A stretch of 64,000 nt of DNA from Buddleja alternifolia (taxonomy: Eukaryota > Streptophyta > Magnoliopsida > Lamiales > Scrophulariaceae). How positions within the stretch are numbered: position 1 is the first letter of the stretch; the number at the start of each line of letters is the position of its first letter. The position numbers and the translations under genes were made by a program. Positions 46,760 to 58,900 of the stretch are shown piece by piece. The stretch spans positions 1,061,501 to 1,125,500 of the forward strand of contig CM033395.1 in assembly GCA_019426215.1 (NCBI GenBank), written 5' to 3'. Under the pieces are notes generated by a model. The model had not been told where the DNA came from. It saw only the letters and a list, made by a program, of their open reading frames with translations, and ran no database searches.

Positions 46760-47700
46760 AATATTTCAGCACATTTGACAACAAAGTTGACTCAATGTAA
46801 TGGTAGGTACCTTATGTAAGCTTTAGAGAAGTCTAAAGTTCAAATATTAGAGTTTGTGATCCTTATGGTATAGTGGCTCCAATATAGTAATGAAAAATCA
46901 ATTTATATAAGGTTATTAGACCCCAGTTGATAATAGAGGTCCCAGATTCGACTTTTGGAGTTACAATGGATCTTTTTAGTTTTCTAATGAAAAAATAAAT
47001 TATATGTAAATTTACACCGACTTTAGTATGTACATTACCATGTGGTCCAGTGGTGAGTAGTCTCTTATAGATAAGTATAGGTCACAGGTTCGAATCATAT
47101 TGTTGTAATGGACTTTCTTATTTTTTTAATGAAATAAAATAACAAATACTTAATATTACACCTACATTATTACTTATGTTATCATTTGGTCCAATGGTAT
47201 TTAGTTTCTTATATATAATTGGAGGTCACAGGTTCGATCCTTGAAGTTTGAATCAATCTTTTTAGTTGTTTAATTAAGCAAATAAGTAATTTTTTAATTA
47301 AACAAATGAGGTTATGTATTACACACAAGCATTAGTGAACCAATTACCTTGTAGTTTAGTGGTAAGTAGTGCCTTATAGATAAGTGGAGGTCATAGGTTC
47401 GATTCGTAGTGTTGTAATGAGTTTTTTTAGTTTTTCAATGAAATAAAATAAGAAGTATTTAATCCTACACTTACATTAGGACGTATATTATCATGTGTTT
47501 CAGTAGTATTCAGTTTCTTATATGAAATTGGAGGCACAGTTTGATTCTTGGAGTTTGGTTCAATCCATTTAGTTTTTTAATTAAGCAAATAAGTAATTTT
47601 ATAATCAAACAAATAAGACATATAATGTATTACACACAAGCATTTGTAAACAAATTATCTTGTAGCCCAATAGTATTAAGTAACAATATTCATGTGCGTG
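46760..47700 (+). repeat. Array of tRNA-like monomers of about 155 bp
   Basis: Several units each carry an A-box-like motif and, 44-46 bases later, a B-box-like motif: TGGTCCAGTGG 47042 / GGTTCGAATC 47088; TGGTCCAATGG 47187 / GGTTCGATCC 47231; TAGTTTAGTGG 47352 / GGTTCGATTC 47397; weaker pairs at 46866/46944, 47495/47538 and 47662. Odd and even units alternate, so 47021-47340 and 47341-47650 form a dimer repeat of about 310 bp. A TTTTT-containing tail separates the monomers. It looks like a tandemly amplified tRNA-derived SINE. Confidence 0.65.
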
Positions 47701-48141
47701 GTCGTGGGTTTCAAGCTCTTAAACACACAAATATTTTATCATCCCATTTTTTTTTCAATTCAATTTTTTCCATCTTAAATCCGTTGCTGATTGCCACGAA
47801 AATCAAATTTTTATTTCTGTCTCTAAATCTGTCTTAAATATGAAAATTGAGACAGAAAAAATCCGTCTCTAAAATAAAAAAATTACATAATCAAATTAGC
47901 GATGGATTTAGCGACACACCTCTTTCCGTCTCTAAATTCGTCGCTGAAGCCGTCTCTGTTTAGCATTAACTTTCCTCGTAGGGAATTTATTTAAGAAATT
48001 GAGACGGATTCAAAAATTCGTCGGTAATCTGTCGCTGATTTGTGACAGAATCTATTTCTATGGCTAAACTCATCTCTGATTTTCCACGGATTTTGTTCTG
48101 TCTCTAATTTTTCGTGGCTGAAGCCCTGTTTTTTTGTAGTG

Positions 48142-48848
48142 ACCAATTAATTGTTCCCAAATATGGAAAAAGGTAATCCAAACAACACAAAAACCTGATA
48201 CACATAAAACCATTCAAAGGGCCTTTGAAATTCAAATTAAATGGGGACCCCTTCCACAAGACTGAATTAAACTGAATTAAACTTAACATTGATGCATGGT
48301 TCGACAAAAGGTAATCCAGGGGCTGCCGGAGCAGGAGGAATATTCCGAGATCATTTGGGAGAATTTATTTTTGCTTTCAGCATGAATTTGGGTATGAACT
48401 CTAATAACTTTGCAGAAATGTGGGCGGCGTTTGAAGGGAGGCGTTTGAAGGGAGTAAGCTGGCAAAGTAAATGCATATGAACAAATTGCTTATTGATACT
48501 GACTCTTTGTTTGTGTTCCATTGCTTTAAAAAATAGGAGGGCACCTCCACTAGCAATGCAGACCATAATATACAATTGTGGATTATGTGGAGCAACATGG
48601 AAAATGTTTGCTTAGCTTTTGGATATAGAAAAGGTAATCAAGCAGCGGATCATCTTGATAAGGAGGGCGCTGCACATTTTGGTATCAAGAAGTATCTTGA
48701 ATGCCCAACTAGTCTAGAATCTATTTTGTATAAGAATAACTTGTGTTCTACTGGTAGGATGGCTAAGGATAATATGTATGGATCTCTATTTTGTAAAGTC
48801 CCTAAGTAATATTATCGTCTTTTGTTCAAAGAAAACATAAAAAAAAAC
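48142..48848 (+). pseudogene. LINE 1, RNase H part (3' half of the split LINE)
   Basis: The continuation of the LINE begun at 33283 has GNPGAAGAGGIFRDHLGEFI and NNFAEMWAAFEG of the RNase H domain, then in shifted frames AFGYRKGNQAADHLDKEGAA with the final catalytic region, a stop at 48807-48809 and an A-rich tail at about 48838-48848. Frameshifts near 48430 and 48500 disrupt it. Confidence 0.8.
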
Positions 48849-49207
48849 TCCACAAGAGTACTTCCTCTGCAACACTGCGTACAAACACTATGGGCGGAAG
48901 TCTTCCAGGCCCACTTGATTACCTATCGAAAACTAGTGCCCCACTAGGAAAACGACGGGAAATTCTGGTTCGGCCAAATTCATGTGTATTTTTTAGATTA
49001 GTTTACCAATTATATGACAAGTGTAAGGGTACGACCAAGCCTGGGCTGGAATTTTCCAAAAACGACAGCGTTTTAACCTTACACGGGGTGCAGGAAAATT
49101 ATCTATCTCCACTCTTTGGTTTCATCGACGCTGCGATCTCACTCTTATTCTCTCTCTCACACAAACACACACACCTAATACACACACACTGAGCTTCAGC
49201 CAGATCA
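48849..49207 (+). promoter_or_regulatory. BCCP upstream region and 5' leader
   Basis: This 359 base gap between the LINE tail and the BCCP start includes a CT/CACA-rich leader at 49140-49190. The reading frame 48890-49192 in it has no domain. The start codon context is GATCAATGGCG. No distinct TATA box was assigned. Confidence 0.4.
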
Positions 49208-52200
49208 ATGGCGACGTCGTTTGGAGCAGCGGTGACGGGGAAATCCTCCACTTATTTGCCGGTCGCCCATCGCCATTTCTTCCTTCGCTCTCCACATTCC
49301 AACAAGCTCTCCTTTCGCCTCGCCTCCAAGCCCAAGCTCCGCTTCTCCTCCAAGCCCAAGCTCCGCTTCTCCTCCTCCTCCTCCAAGGTACTATTAATTC
49401 ATCCCCAATTAATGTCGAATTAATGCGTCATGTGTTGTTAATTCATTGTAATATGGTAATTATGATGGAGTATAATTGAATTTTGTGATTTGATTTGATT
49501 TGTTGAGATCGATCTAAGTTTATTATTTATGTCCCTACATACATCTATTCTATATAAATGTAGAAAATGTGCGACTGTGTGTGCTTGTTCAAACATAGAT
49601 TTTATGTCTTGTTTCAATTAGTATTTGATTTATTCTACTTCCAAGTTTTTTGGAGCTACAGATTTGTGTGTAGGAGCGTGTTTCTGTTTAGAGGTAAGAA
49701 TTTAATTCATTTTCTGAAACTTAATAGTGATAGATGGAGGAGGTAAATCTTAAATATGCTTTTCTTGCATGCATCTCTTGGATTGTAATGGAGAATAAAT
49801 TAGTCCCCGCAAATTAACAGTTCAAGCTGTCGGAAATTATTAAAAATTGCGAAATGGAAACAAGATACAATATCCGGGGGATTTGGTGAAAGTAAAGCTA
49901 CAGAAATCTAAAGATTTGAGTTTCTGTGAAAATTGTCATATGATTTTCCTGTTTACTCTTTCATTCCTTGTCATGCTTAAAGTTCTGTATCGAAATGAGA
50001 ATAGAGAAGATCTCCTTCATTATTAGACATTGTTGATTCGGATGTATGAGGGTATCAAATGTAACAAATACAATTAGAGATATAATAGCATCAAACGCGG
50101 AGTTCAACTTAAATTCAGACAATTAAGGGAAATAAAGCACACATGGAAGTCTCTTCCTTATGTTCTCCTTTGTTTAGACTTTCCTCAATTGCATATTTAC
50201 CACTGAAAAAGAAGTTCCTGATCTTGCTGTTTTTACGTCTTGATTCCGGGACTAGGTTGCAAAGTGGACTCAAAAAAAATGAATTGCATTACTTTACATA
50301 TGTCTCAACTATCATCCTTGAACTATCTTTCTCAATAGGATATAATTTGTAGGGTTTGCAGTCTGGTTGGAATTGTTCTGCCGTTGTAAGAGCTCAATCG
50401 AATGAGGTAAGATTTTCCCATGGATTTCATTTGAGGATTTTTTTTTTTAAATTTCCGTTACTTCATGAAAACGCCTATCCATCTATTGTCTTCAAGGTTT
50501 CTGTGGCTAAAGACAAGAATGTCAACTTATCAAAAGAGCCTTCACCTACTTCTTTGGCATCAGAAGAATCAATATCCGAATTTATTACTCAAGTTTCAAG
50601 TCTTGTCAAGTAGGCATTCTCAATCATATGATCTCTTTGAGTGCCTCTTTTAACTTGCAAATAAGGTCTAACATCTTCCTTAATGCAGGTTGGTTGATTC
50701 TAAGGATATTGTGGAGCTCCATCTGGAACAGCTTGATTGTGAAATTTTAATACGTAAAAAGGAGGCCTTACCTCCGCCTCCTTCGGCTCCTATGACGTAT
50801 GTTCAGTCACTACCTCAGCCTGCATCACCGCCTCCAGTTCCAACACCTTCGCCAGTTTCAACTGCAGCACCTTCTCCTGCACCAACCCCAGCACCTTCTC
50901 CACCTAAACCTCAACCATCTAAGTCATCTCATCCACCTCTCAAATGTCCCATGGCTGGAACCTTCTACCGAAGTCCAGGGCCTGGTGAACCACCATTTGT
51001 GAAAGTAAGACAAAAATGCCATAAACTATAGATAATGTCTGATAAGATATGTCATAGCAACACTATTAATTTCAAGCTCCAATTTGAGATACTGGTCTAT
51101 CCTTCTCTCACCCCTTTTTCTTTATATTCTACAATATTTTAACAGATCGGAGATAAAGTGCAGAAGGGACAGGTTATATGCATAATTGAGGCCATGAAGT
51201 TGATGAACGAAATAGAAGTAAGCATTCATTTCTTGTATGCAGTTATTTTGAGATATTGCCAGCTTAATCGTGACTGCTCTTTATTGTTCAATTAGTAGTG
51301 TCAAAAAACTCATTACTTCGGATTTGTGGCCTTCCCAAGCAGTAATTACATTTAAATGCTCAGGCATTATTATTTTATTTTTTAATTTTTTTCCCGTAGT
51401 CCAATAAATACCTACAAATGCAAAATCTTTCATTCTTTTTCCACAAGCTTCGCACCTTACTATGTAATGTAACTATGAGTTGAGGGTGAGTTTTCGTGAA
51501 ATGTAATGTTATTCTAATAATCCCACAAAAGTTGCTAGATGAGGACCAGACTTGTAAACAAAAGCATTATTCAAATAAGCAGGACATGACTTGTAGAATT
51601 AACAGTAGGATATGCCTTAGGGTTTCTTTATAGAAACATATTGTATGTATTTATATGTCTACCACTTACTGATTAATTTCGAAAAGCCCAAGTCATAAAT
51701 CAAACATTAAGGATGAGTAGGTCTTGTAGGTTTTTGTGTTGGTTATGGGATAAGACTTATGAGGAAATATAACACTATACAGAATTCTAGAAAGCACATT
51801 GTAAGTGACCGAATGATGCTGAGGTGATTAAGTCTGCACAAGTTTAGATGATTACTGCGTTTCCAAACTTACTTTCAATCTCAAAGTCTCAATCTATCAA
51901 TCAGTGAGTTCCCAGAATCTTCGTTGCATGCGTCTGTTTCTATATTTTGTTCCAATGTGGAGAGAGAATGAAATTCACAAGTGTGTTCTGATGTCTGACA
52001 TGGATCCTTCTGCCCAAATAGAGTGTCAAATGCTACCTAGTTTAGAAAACCCTTCATCCATTAATAAACAGCTGAAGATTATGTATATAACACTGTGACA
52101 AAATCGAAAACGCCGTTTTTTCATACTTCCATTTGACTAAATGTTAATAGTGTTGTAGAGTCTGTTACATCTCTGGATTTGCATCATTCTCTAATATCAC

Positions 52201-52413
52201 ATTGTAAATTGACCATTCAACTGCTAACCGATTTGCTTATCTCAGGCTGATCAATCTGGAACAATAGTTGAGATCATTGCAGAAGATGGCAAACCAGTCA
52301 GCGTTGACACTGTGAGTTTTCTTGCTTGATCACCGTCATTTAGTAACAAACCCTCAGACCTTACTTTATTTTTTGTTTACTGTCTACAGCCTCTCTTTGT
52401 TATTGAACCATAG
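49208..52413 (+). CDS. BCCP: Biotin carboxyl carrier protein of acetyl-CoA carboxylase, chloroplastic
   Basis: Seven exons, 49208-49387, 50353-50406, 50497-50609, 50689-51004, 51146-51217, 52246-52311 and 52390-52413, join in frame to 274 residues. It carries the biotin that shuttles carboxyl groups in the heteromeric plastid acetyl-CoA carboxylase, the committed step of fatty acid synthesis. Residues 1 to about 75 form a Ser-rich transit peptide with an exact duplicated piece KPKLRFSSKPKLRFSS. A mid region (EFITQVSSLVK...VELHLEQLDCEILIRKKE) precedes a Pro/Ala/Ser linker of about 50 residues, then the biotinyl domain (CPMAGTFYRSPGPGEPPFVK). The biotin site EAMKLMNEI places the acceptor Lys at 239. 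The last exon encodes only PLFVIEP. Long introns 1 and 5 show no insert. Confidence 0.95.
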
Positions 52414-53287
52414 AAGCAAATGAAGTCAAAAGCTACGGAGGAGTAGGACGTCATCGTCTTAGGAATGTTGTGAGATCCGGAATTAATTTACTTTAAATAT
52501 ATTTGTTTTGCATGGATAGGACCTAATTAGAATCGAACTAAATGAGCTGCTGATAAATCTCCCCTTTTTTTCTCTTTTTCATCATGTTGAGAAGTTGTTG
52601 GAGTTCTTTTTTCTTATGGATACTGACAATGTACTCCGATTGCCTTAATTATGATGTGAGGATGTGGTTTTTGTAGAATTAAACAGTGCTTTCAATCAGT
52701 CTCACACAGCCGAACTTGTATTGGCTACTTGCACTGAAAATATTTTTTCTCTACCTCAGCAGCTCATATTATTTTCTGCAAAAAGATTCTACTAATAAAA
52801 TGCTGAGAAACTAATCTTGCATAAAATAAAGATAAAAATTTATACAATACTTAAATTCCTAAGTCATGTTATTAATGGACGTATGACAAGTGTATACATG
52901 CTAGTTAGAACATAGAGAAACCATTCTTATTTTATTTTTTTCACTTCAGATGTACATGCGTCACACATATGTTAGTAACATGATTATGCAACAAAAATCA
53001 ACTAAATCGCCAAAAGTCTTTTATTGGTATGTACTATGAAATATGGCATTGTACTTGGTGTCAATGCAAAATTACATCTCTCTCATTCCAGCACCAAAGC
53101 ACCCCCCCACCCCAAAAAAAAGAGAAGCATCGCATCGCTTTAGAGTCCACCTAGGCAACATTTGTGCGATAGAATCCACCTAGGCAACATTTGTGTGAAA
53201 TTTGTAAGTTGAGGGACTATATATGTCAACGTTGTAAGATGAGGGACCAAATGTGTTTTAGACTACAAGTTTGGGGACCAAAAATGT
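52414..53287. other. BCCP 3' flank and intergenic DNA
   Basis: A 28 bp spaced direct repeat TCCACCTAGGCAACATTTGT occurs at 53146 and 53174. The text near 53090-53138 (GCACCAAAGC...AGAGAAGCATCGCATC) recurs near 53815-53910 beside TIC20-II. Nothing else is recognised. Confidence 0.4.
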
Positions 53288-53690
53288 AGGCAATGTTTGG
53301 TTATGTTTTCATACCATGTTTGGTCCAAAATTCTCACCAAATCATGTTTGGTTCACAAAATATTTGATCAAAAATACGCTATTTTTTTGGTCCAAAAGAA
53401 ACATAATAATTGTTTTCCATCTTTATACATCTACTTTGTCCCTACAGTCATCTCTATGTGTTCTTTCTCTTCTCTCTCCTCTTTAACAGATAAAAATTTC
53501 ATGATTTGATTGCTACAGTAACTTTTGTACCCTCTGAAAACAAAATCAAAACATTATCTCACAAAAAAAAAAAACACCCAAAAACCAACTCTCAAAATAA
53601 AATCAAACACAATCTCATCAAACACGTGTTCTCATAAATTTTTCACCAATAATTCTCACCAAAATATCATCCCAAAACATAACCGTAGTT
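53288..53690. mobile_element. Possible MITE with GTTATGTTTT inverted ends
   Basis: TGTTTGGTTATGTTTTCATA on the left and, complemented from the right, CTACGGTTATGTTTTGGGAT are alike near the ends, followed by TTGGTGAGAATT-type text in both halves. No clear target duplication was found. Confidence 0.4.
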
Positions 53691-53948
53691 TTCCTAAGAT
53701 GAGACATCACATATAAAGTTTTTTTTTATTTTTTTGGTAAGTACATCAAATATGAAGTAACCAACATCACAAACAAGTAAACAATCTGCAAAATTACAAA
53801 TCCGTACTCATTAGAGCACCAAAGTAAACCCCCACCCCTCTTTCTTATCTTGCACTCAAAAAAGAAAAATTCAAGGAAAAAACAAGAGAGAAAGAGAAGC
53901 ATCGCATCACGACATTTTTAGTTAGGCCCAAAAGAAGAAACAAAAGTG

Positions 53949-54557
53949 TCAGTCCAATTGGCGGCCCGCAGCGTCAGCAACAAAGGGCAAATAGGGAGTC
54001 TTGCCAAGAACACTGGCCACAAGCCCATACACAAAACAGGCGACAACAAACATAAAAAGGCCAGAATGGGCCCATGCAGTGACCTTCAGCCCAATCCCGG
54101 ACCGCCCAGGAGTAAAAATCCTCTGCAGCAGCACAGGCACAACGAGCAGCACATCCAGAACGAGAGCCTGCAGCGCATTAAACCTGGCGTAGCGGCTGAA
54201 ACTAGGGTTTCTGACGATGCCGAGGTAGAGAGCGAAGAAGGTGACGAAGCTGGCGTAAGGGATGGAGTGGTAGAGAGAGAGGAGAGGGATGAGGGGCTCG
54301 AATGGAGCCGCCAGGATTGGGTACTTCATGAAGAGGAAGCGGCCGTACTGGAGGCCGTTGAAGAACGGGAGGAAGTAGGATGTGGCCGAGATTAGGCGGT
54401 CGCCAGCGGGGGTGGGTGTGTAGGAGCATGTGGTGGTGGAGGATTTGCTGCGGAGTGGGAAGCGGAGGTGGGGAGGCGTGGGTTTGAGGGGGTGAGGGAG
54501 GAGGACGGCGTGGCGGTGCGGTGGGAGGGAGAGGCGGAGGAGTGGAATTGAGGCCAT
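53949..54557 (-). CDS. TIC20-II: TIC20-II, chloroplast inner-envelope/thylakoid membrane protein
   Basis: A single exon encodes 202 residues, close to the length of Arabidopsis TIC20-II. TIC20 family proteins are four-helix membrane proteins; TIC20-I forms part of the inner-envelope protein import channel, and the role of TIC20-II is less settled. Residues 1 to about 48 are a Ser/Pro/His-rich transit peptide (MASIPLLRLSLPPHRH). The conserved part starts DRLISATSYFLPFFNGLQYG, continues with YASFVTFFALYLGIVRN and SRYARFNALQALVLDVLLV, and ends KTPYLPFVADAAGRQLD, all near-invariant in this subfamily. Four hydrophobic segments can be counted. The start at 54557 is the only Met before the transit peptide. 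It lies tail-to-tail with BCCP. GC content is clearly higher than the surroundings, as usual for an intronless plant gene. Confidence 0.93.
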   Translation of the reverse strand: MASIPLLRLSLPPHRHAVLLPHPLKPTPPHLRFPLRSKSSTTTCSYTPTPAGDRLISATSYFLPFFNGLQYGRFLFMKYPILAAPFEPLIPLLSLYHSIPYASFVTFFALYLGIVRNPSFSRYARFNALQALVLDVLLVVPVLLQRIFTPGRSGIGLKVTAWAHSGLFMFVVACFVYGLVASVLGKTPYLPFVADAAGRQLD

Positions 54558-55967
54558 TTTGGTTTTAGAGTTTAGGCCGCAGCAGCGGAGAGGGGATTAT
54601 TATTACTATGTCAAATTTGAGAATATAAGCAAAATAGTAGTAGTAGTACTACTACTTATTTTGTTTTTTAAAATTTTAGCCGGGAGGTGCTTAGCCCGAC
54701 AAATACGAGTTCATAGTTTTAATTATGGTCAACACAGATCCTACCCAAATACTTATTTTATTTTATTTTTATCAATTTAATTTTTGTAGCGAGGGTAATT
54801 ATGTCAATTCAATCTGGCAGTAGGCAATTTTGCTATGGCATTATCGCCTATCAAAAGGAAAAATCAAAAATTGTTTTTTTTTTCCAAATAAATATACTGA
54901 GTTCTTAATTATTCCCTTCCACTTTTAGTATCCTTATATTCATCAACGCAGATAATACTTGCAATCATAGTGAGCTTTGAAGTTTTGGAAACTCGTAAAA
55001 ATGACTTGGGATAAATTCTTGATTTGTGTAAGAGACAGATGAATAATCTGATCGAAAGTGTTCAGCGAGTTACCAATTTCACACCATATTTGTCAGACGA
55101 AAAAAAATTTAATTTGGACAGAGTTTGACAGATTTTAAGTGTAATTCATTTATCATGTGATCAATCAAATTACATAACAAGTGTAACTTACTCATCTTTT
55201 GCATTATGCTTGGGTTCGACTAAACTGAGTCTAAATTAGAATTTTCCCCGACTGTGACACCACTAACCAAATGAAATGGTACATGAAAAAACTCTCCAAT
55301 AGAGAGCACAGCTCTCGAAATAAAGCCAAACTCATTCAATAACCAAAATACATCACATCAACCATTTCAATATTCTCATTCAAACATCATTATATTCATC
55401 AAAATCACTACCTCCAAAACAGCAACGACTCCAAACATGCTTGAAACAACAATAGATAAATCAAATCCTAAAATGGATTGAATTTTCAGCATCTAAGACC
55501 AATTACCTGTCCAAATATGTCTCAACAAATATCATTTATTTTTCTCAACCATGCAAAATGAACCATTTCTTCATATTAGGCACTTGTAGTTCCAAGGTTT
55601 AGCAAAAACCCTATCCCTTTGTAAATTTAGACATACCCAGACAATATATATATGTTCTGTCCAGCAACTGAGAAAAATTATGCCACAAAAGATCAGAAAT
55701 GTTGAGAAAAACTCAACAAGATGATTCAATGTAAGAGAGGATAGTTCATAAAAATGTACACAAACCTTCCTAATCGACCTGCCCACCGAGTATAAACGTA
55801 TAGACAACAATCACTATCATCAACCTATACTGATTCTTTTCCCCGTCTGCACTTCGAGAAATTGAGATTGTCCTGAAATGCAGAAACTTCCGGAAGCGGG
55901 CTTGGAAGTCCACGGAGCTCAATTTAACATTCTGAAAACATATTGAATATTTGAACTTTGCCTCTTA
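54558..55967. other. Intergenic DNA between VIPP1 and TIC20-II
   Basis: The first 150 bases are the TIC20-II promoter side, with no clear TATA box. The piece 55060-55250 (GTAATTCATTTATCATGTGA, ACATAACAAGTGTAACTTAC) resembles 62870-62980 near the other side of VIPP1 and is probably a dispersed repeat. The right part is VIPP1 3' UTR. A minus frame at 55571-55810 has no domain. Confidence 0.4.
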
Positions 55968-58900
55968 CTAGTATTCCTTGGCCTTTTGCCTTAATTCATT
56001 CAGCTCTTTTTCGATATCAGGATCTTGAAACTTTAGTGCACCACTAATTGGTCTCCCTTGTGGAAGCTCTCCCTTCTTCTCAACCACAAAATGCAAAAAA
56101 GGAATTTTAGTTAATAATTAACAAAGTTCTATCACAAGGTAATGACCACACACCAAATCCAAAGCAATGATAATGTGTTCTGGAAGATAAGTCTTTTAAA
56201 ATGAGAAACGAACAGAAAATTAGAGAAGAGTACCTTTGTGGTTCCAGATAATTCTTTCTTCAAGCTGGCGAGGTCATCATCAACTGAAGAAGTCTCTAGT
56301 AAAGCAAACTGCAAAAAAGTCGATAACTTATATACAATCACCACTTAATCAGAAAAAAACTTTCTGGTTCGGTTTGGAAAGTATGAGCACACTAAAAAGT
56401 AAGCGAGTTTAAGAAGTTGAATGTGAAACAATTAAAGTAGAAAGCTACCTTTCCTTCAAGTTCATCACTCGAGAGCTGATTAAGAGCATCTGCCTGAGAT
56501 TCCATTGCCATAACTGTCAAAAGTATTAAAATTTAGATAATTCTAGTAATCACCAAAAACTAGGATTTATAGTTGGAGAAACGCTCAACAAACATAGTTT
56601 CTTACTTGAATTAATACAAATGCTCTAGTCAATACCATCCACATTTGGCCAAATGTTAAAAAGTTAGGTCAAGATAATGTAATGTTTTAGACTAATCCAC
56701 AGAATAAGCAACAACGACTACATTATCATCTCATTTTTCTCGTTTTTCCTTTCTTTTTCATTGTGCTATCTATATGAACCTCGCAAGGAGGTATCTGTGA
56801 AATAAGCAGCAACAATGGTGGCTGACCTTTTTCCTCCATCTTTTCGAAAGCTGAAAGAGCACTGCTTGTATTAACATTCCCCAACATCTCACTCACTTTA
56901 GTTGCAGTCCTGAAGTAATAGTTAACCAGTTATAGCCAATCGGAGCAGATCGACTAGGGGAATTGACAAAAAAATTATAAAGGAAGGCAAGAACAAACTT
57001 GGCGGACTGAGCTCGTGCTTTTAGAGTATCCTTTTTAGACTTAGCTTCCTGTATTTTGCTTTCCAACAGCTGTCAAAGAAGACATACCAAATAGTAAGAC
57101 CAAATTAGTGGTGGTCAAATGATAGAAGATCATTTTTGAACGTTGATGGATTATCAAAACATAATCCTTTTGATGTCAGTAAAAAGAAAATAAAACAGTA
57201 GCACATTAGCTTAGCAGCCCACCCTTGTATTTGAGACAAGGTTGTCAACTACATTTTTCTGCTGATCAAGTTGAGACTTCATGGCATTTGCATTATCCTG
57301 CAAAATGTTGTAATAAAGTTTAGCTCACATTCTCTTAAAAAAGAATTCACATAATAATGAGCCAGAAAACCAAGGAAGGAAAGTCTATAACTTCTGTCAA
57401 ATGCACTATAAGAGGCTAAGGGCAACAAGTTACATAACTTCATTACTCAAACATCATGATTGCCATATCACCAGACTAACTATAATTAGAATATAAGGCC
57501 AGAACCGGACTACTTCCAGTATGCATTCAGTAAAACTATCATAAGGTACAAAGGCGGATTATTTGGTATAACGAATACCAACCCAATTAAAATGGTGCAT
57601 TTTGTTAATAGCTGAATTTATATGCAATTTTCAGCTTGGTAATCGGCAACAAATTCTTTTGCCATGAAAGATATCTCCAACCAATTCGATTCAAGTGTCT
57701 TCAAGACTTTAATTAAATATGGGCTTGTCCTCTTCATAGTCACTATCCTAAAAGGAGAATTTAGATATTAGCACGGGTATTGATTTAAAGATAACAGTGG
57801 GAATGATGGAGATGGAAAAGTGAATTAACTAGAGAAACTACTGAATCCAAAATTAAATCATATAAGTAAATGTAATTTGGTACACTGAGGGCCAATAACC
57901 AACGCTGAACCAAATACAGAAAATTCACCAAAACTATAACCAGTATCAAAGCAAATTATTGGTTTGATTTTTCCAGACACCCCATGACTAAATTTGAAAC
58001 CACCAGTGTATAACCAATCAGAAATATAAGTTCTATATACTATGTATGCTTAGGGTGATAATTCTAAGGGGGGCAAAATTTAATAAGCACAATTTATTTT
58101 TTAAAGGAAAAAGAGTCTATATTATGATGAACCAAGACATCCTCTTTCAACTCTCAACTCCAGCAGGATATAAGATTACTTTTATGATGATATGAATAAA
58201 CTAAATACAAAACAAGAGTTTGTTGACTAGCTAACACTATGCACTTAAATGTCAACAATATGCATGTGGTATTGTTAAATCTATTATCCATATGTTCCAT
58301 TTAAATGCCTTTGCGACCAGATTAGGTACCACATCAAACATGATATTAAATTGAGTGTGTAATATAATCGTATCAACACATTTCATTGGATATAGGATCC
58401 TGAAGGTGTGCAAATGATAAAGGCACCTTTATTTTCCAGATAAAGGCTAAATGCAATGTCTACTTTCAAACTCACGTTTACAATTGGAAAGTAATATCCC
58501 TGACCAAGTACAGTTCGCCTCAGTTATAGTTAAAGTTTCACTTATGACATCAGTGTTTATTTCCGAAACCAATAATGGTCAATCTAAAAGACTGCGGATT
58601 GCGGTCCACTTTTACCATTCTTCTGGGGGTACTTGAACATGTATTCTTAGAAATTGCTTACTAGAGATATAAAAGTCACATTAATCGAACTATTCATAAG
58701 AAAACCACCAAGGCTGACTCCCCAACAACCCCCACCCCCACCCCCAATAAGAGAAGTATATAGTTCATCAAACTCCCGACCACAATCATAATGCAAAGAT
58801 TATTTTCTTTCTGCATAGAGTTTAACTAACTCATATATACTAGGAATCACTGCTTCACAACTAGAGAAGGCTGCAAGTGATATCAGATTTTACATATACG

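Larger units (their letters stand above)
35296..48141. mobile_element. CACTA (En/Spm) element, 12.8 kb, non-autonomous, inserted in LINE 1
   Basis: The left end CACTACAAGAAAACAGGGCT and the complemented right end CACTACAAAAAAACAGGGCT are followed by matching GCTTCAGCCACG; subterminal CCGTCGCTAAAT-type motifs recur at both ends (35320-35440 and 47800-48110). Flanking triplets are TCC and ACC, a near 3 bp target duplication. Rejoining the flanks restores the LINE 1 order (connector, then RNase H), proving the insertion. No TNP2 or TNPA transposase domain is visible, so mobility would have depended on another copy. Cargo: satellites, PNO1 pseudogene, MULE fragment, LINE 2, hAT and a tRNA-like array. 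Confidence 0.9.

Noticed and set aside
48890..49192. Plus-strand frame of 100 codons before BCCP
   Set aside because: It lies in the BCCP leader/promoter, has no domain and ends in a CACA repeat.
53946..54395. Plus-strand frame of 149 codons
   Set aside because: It is the antisense shadow of TIC20-II, whose minus-strand frame shows clear family motifs.
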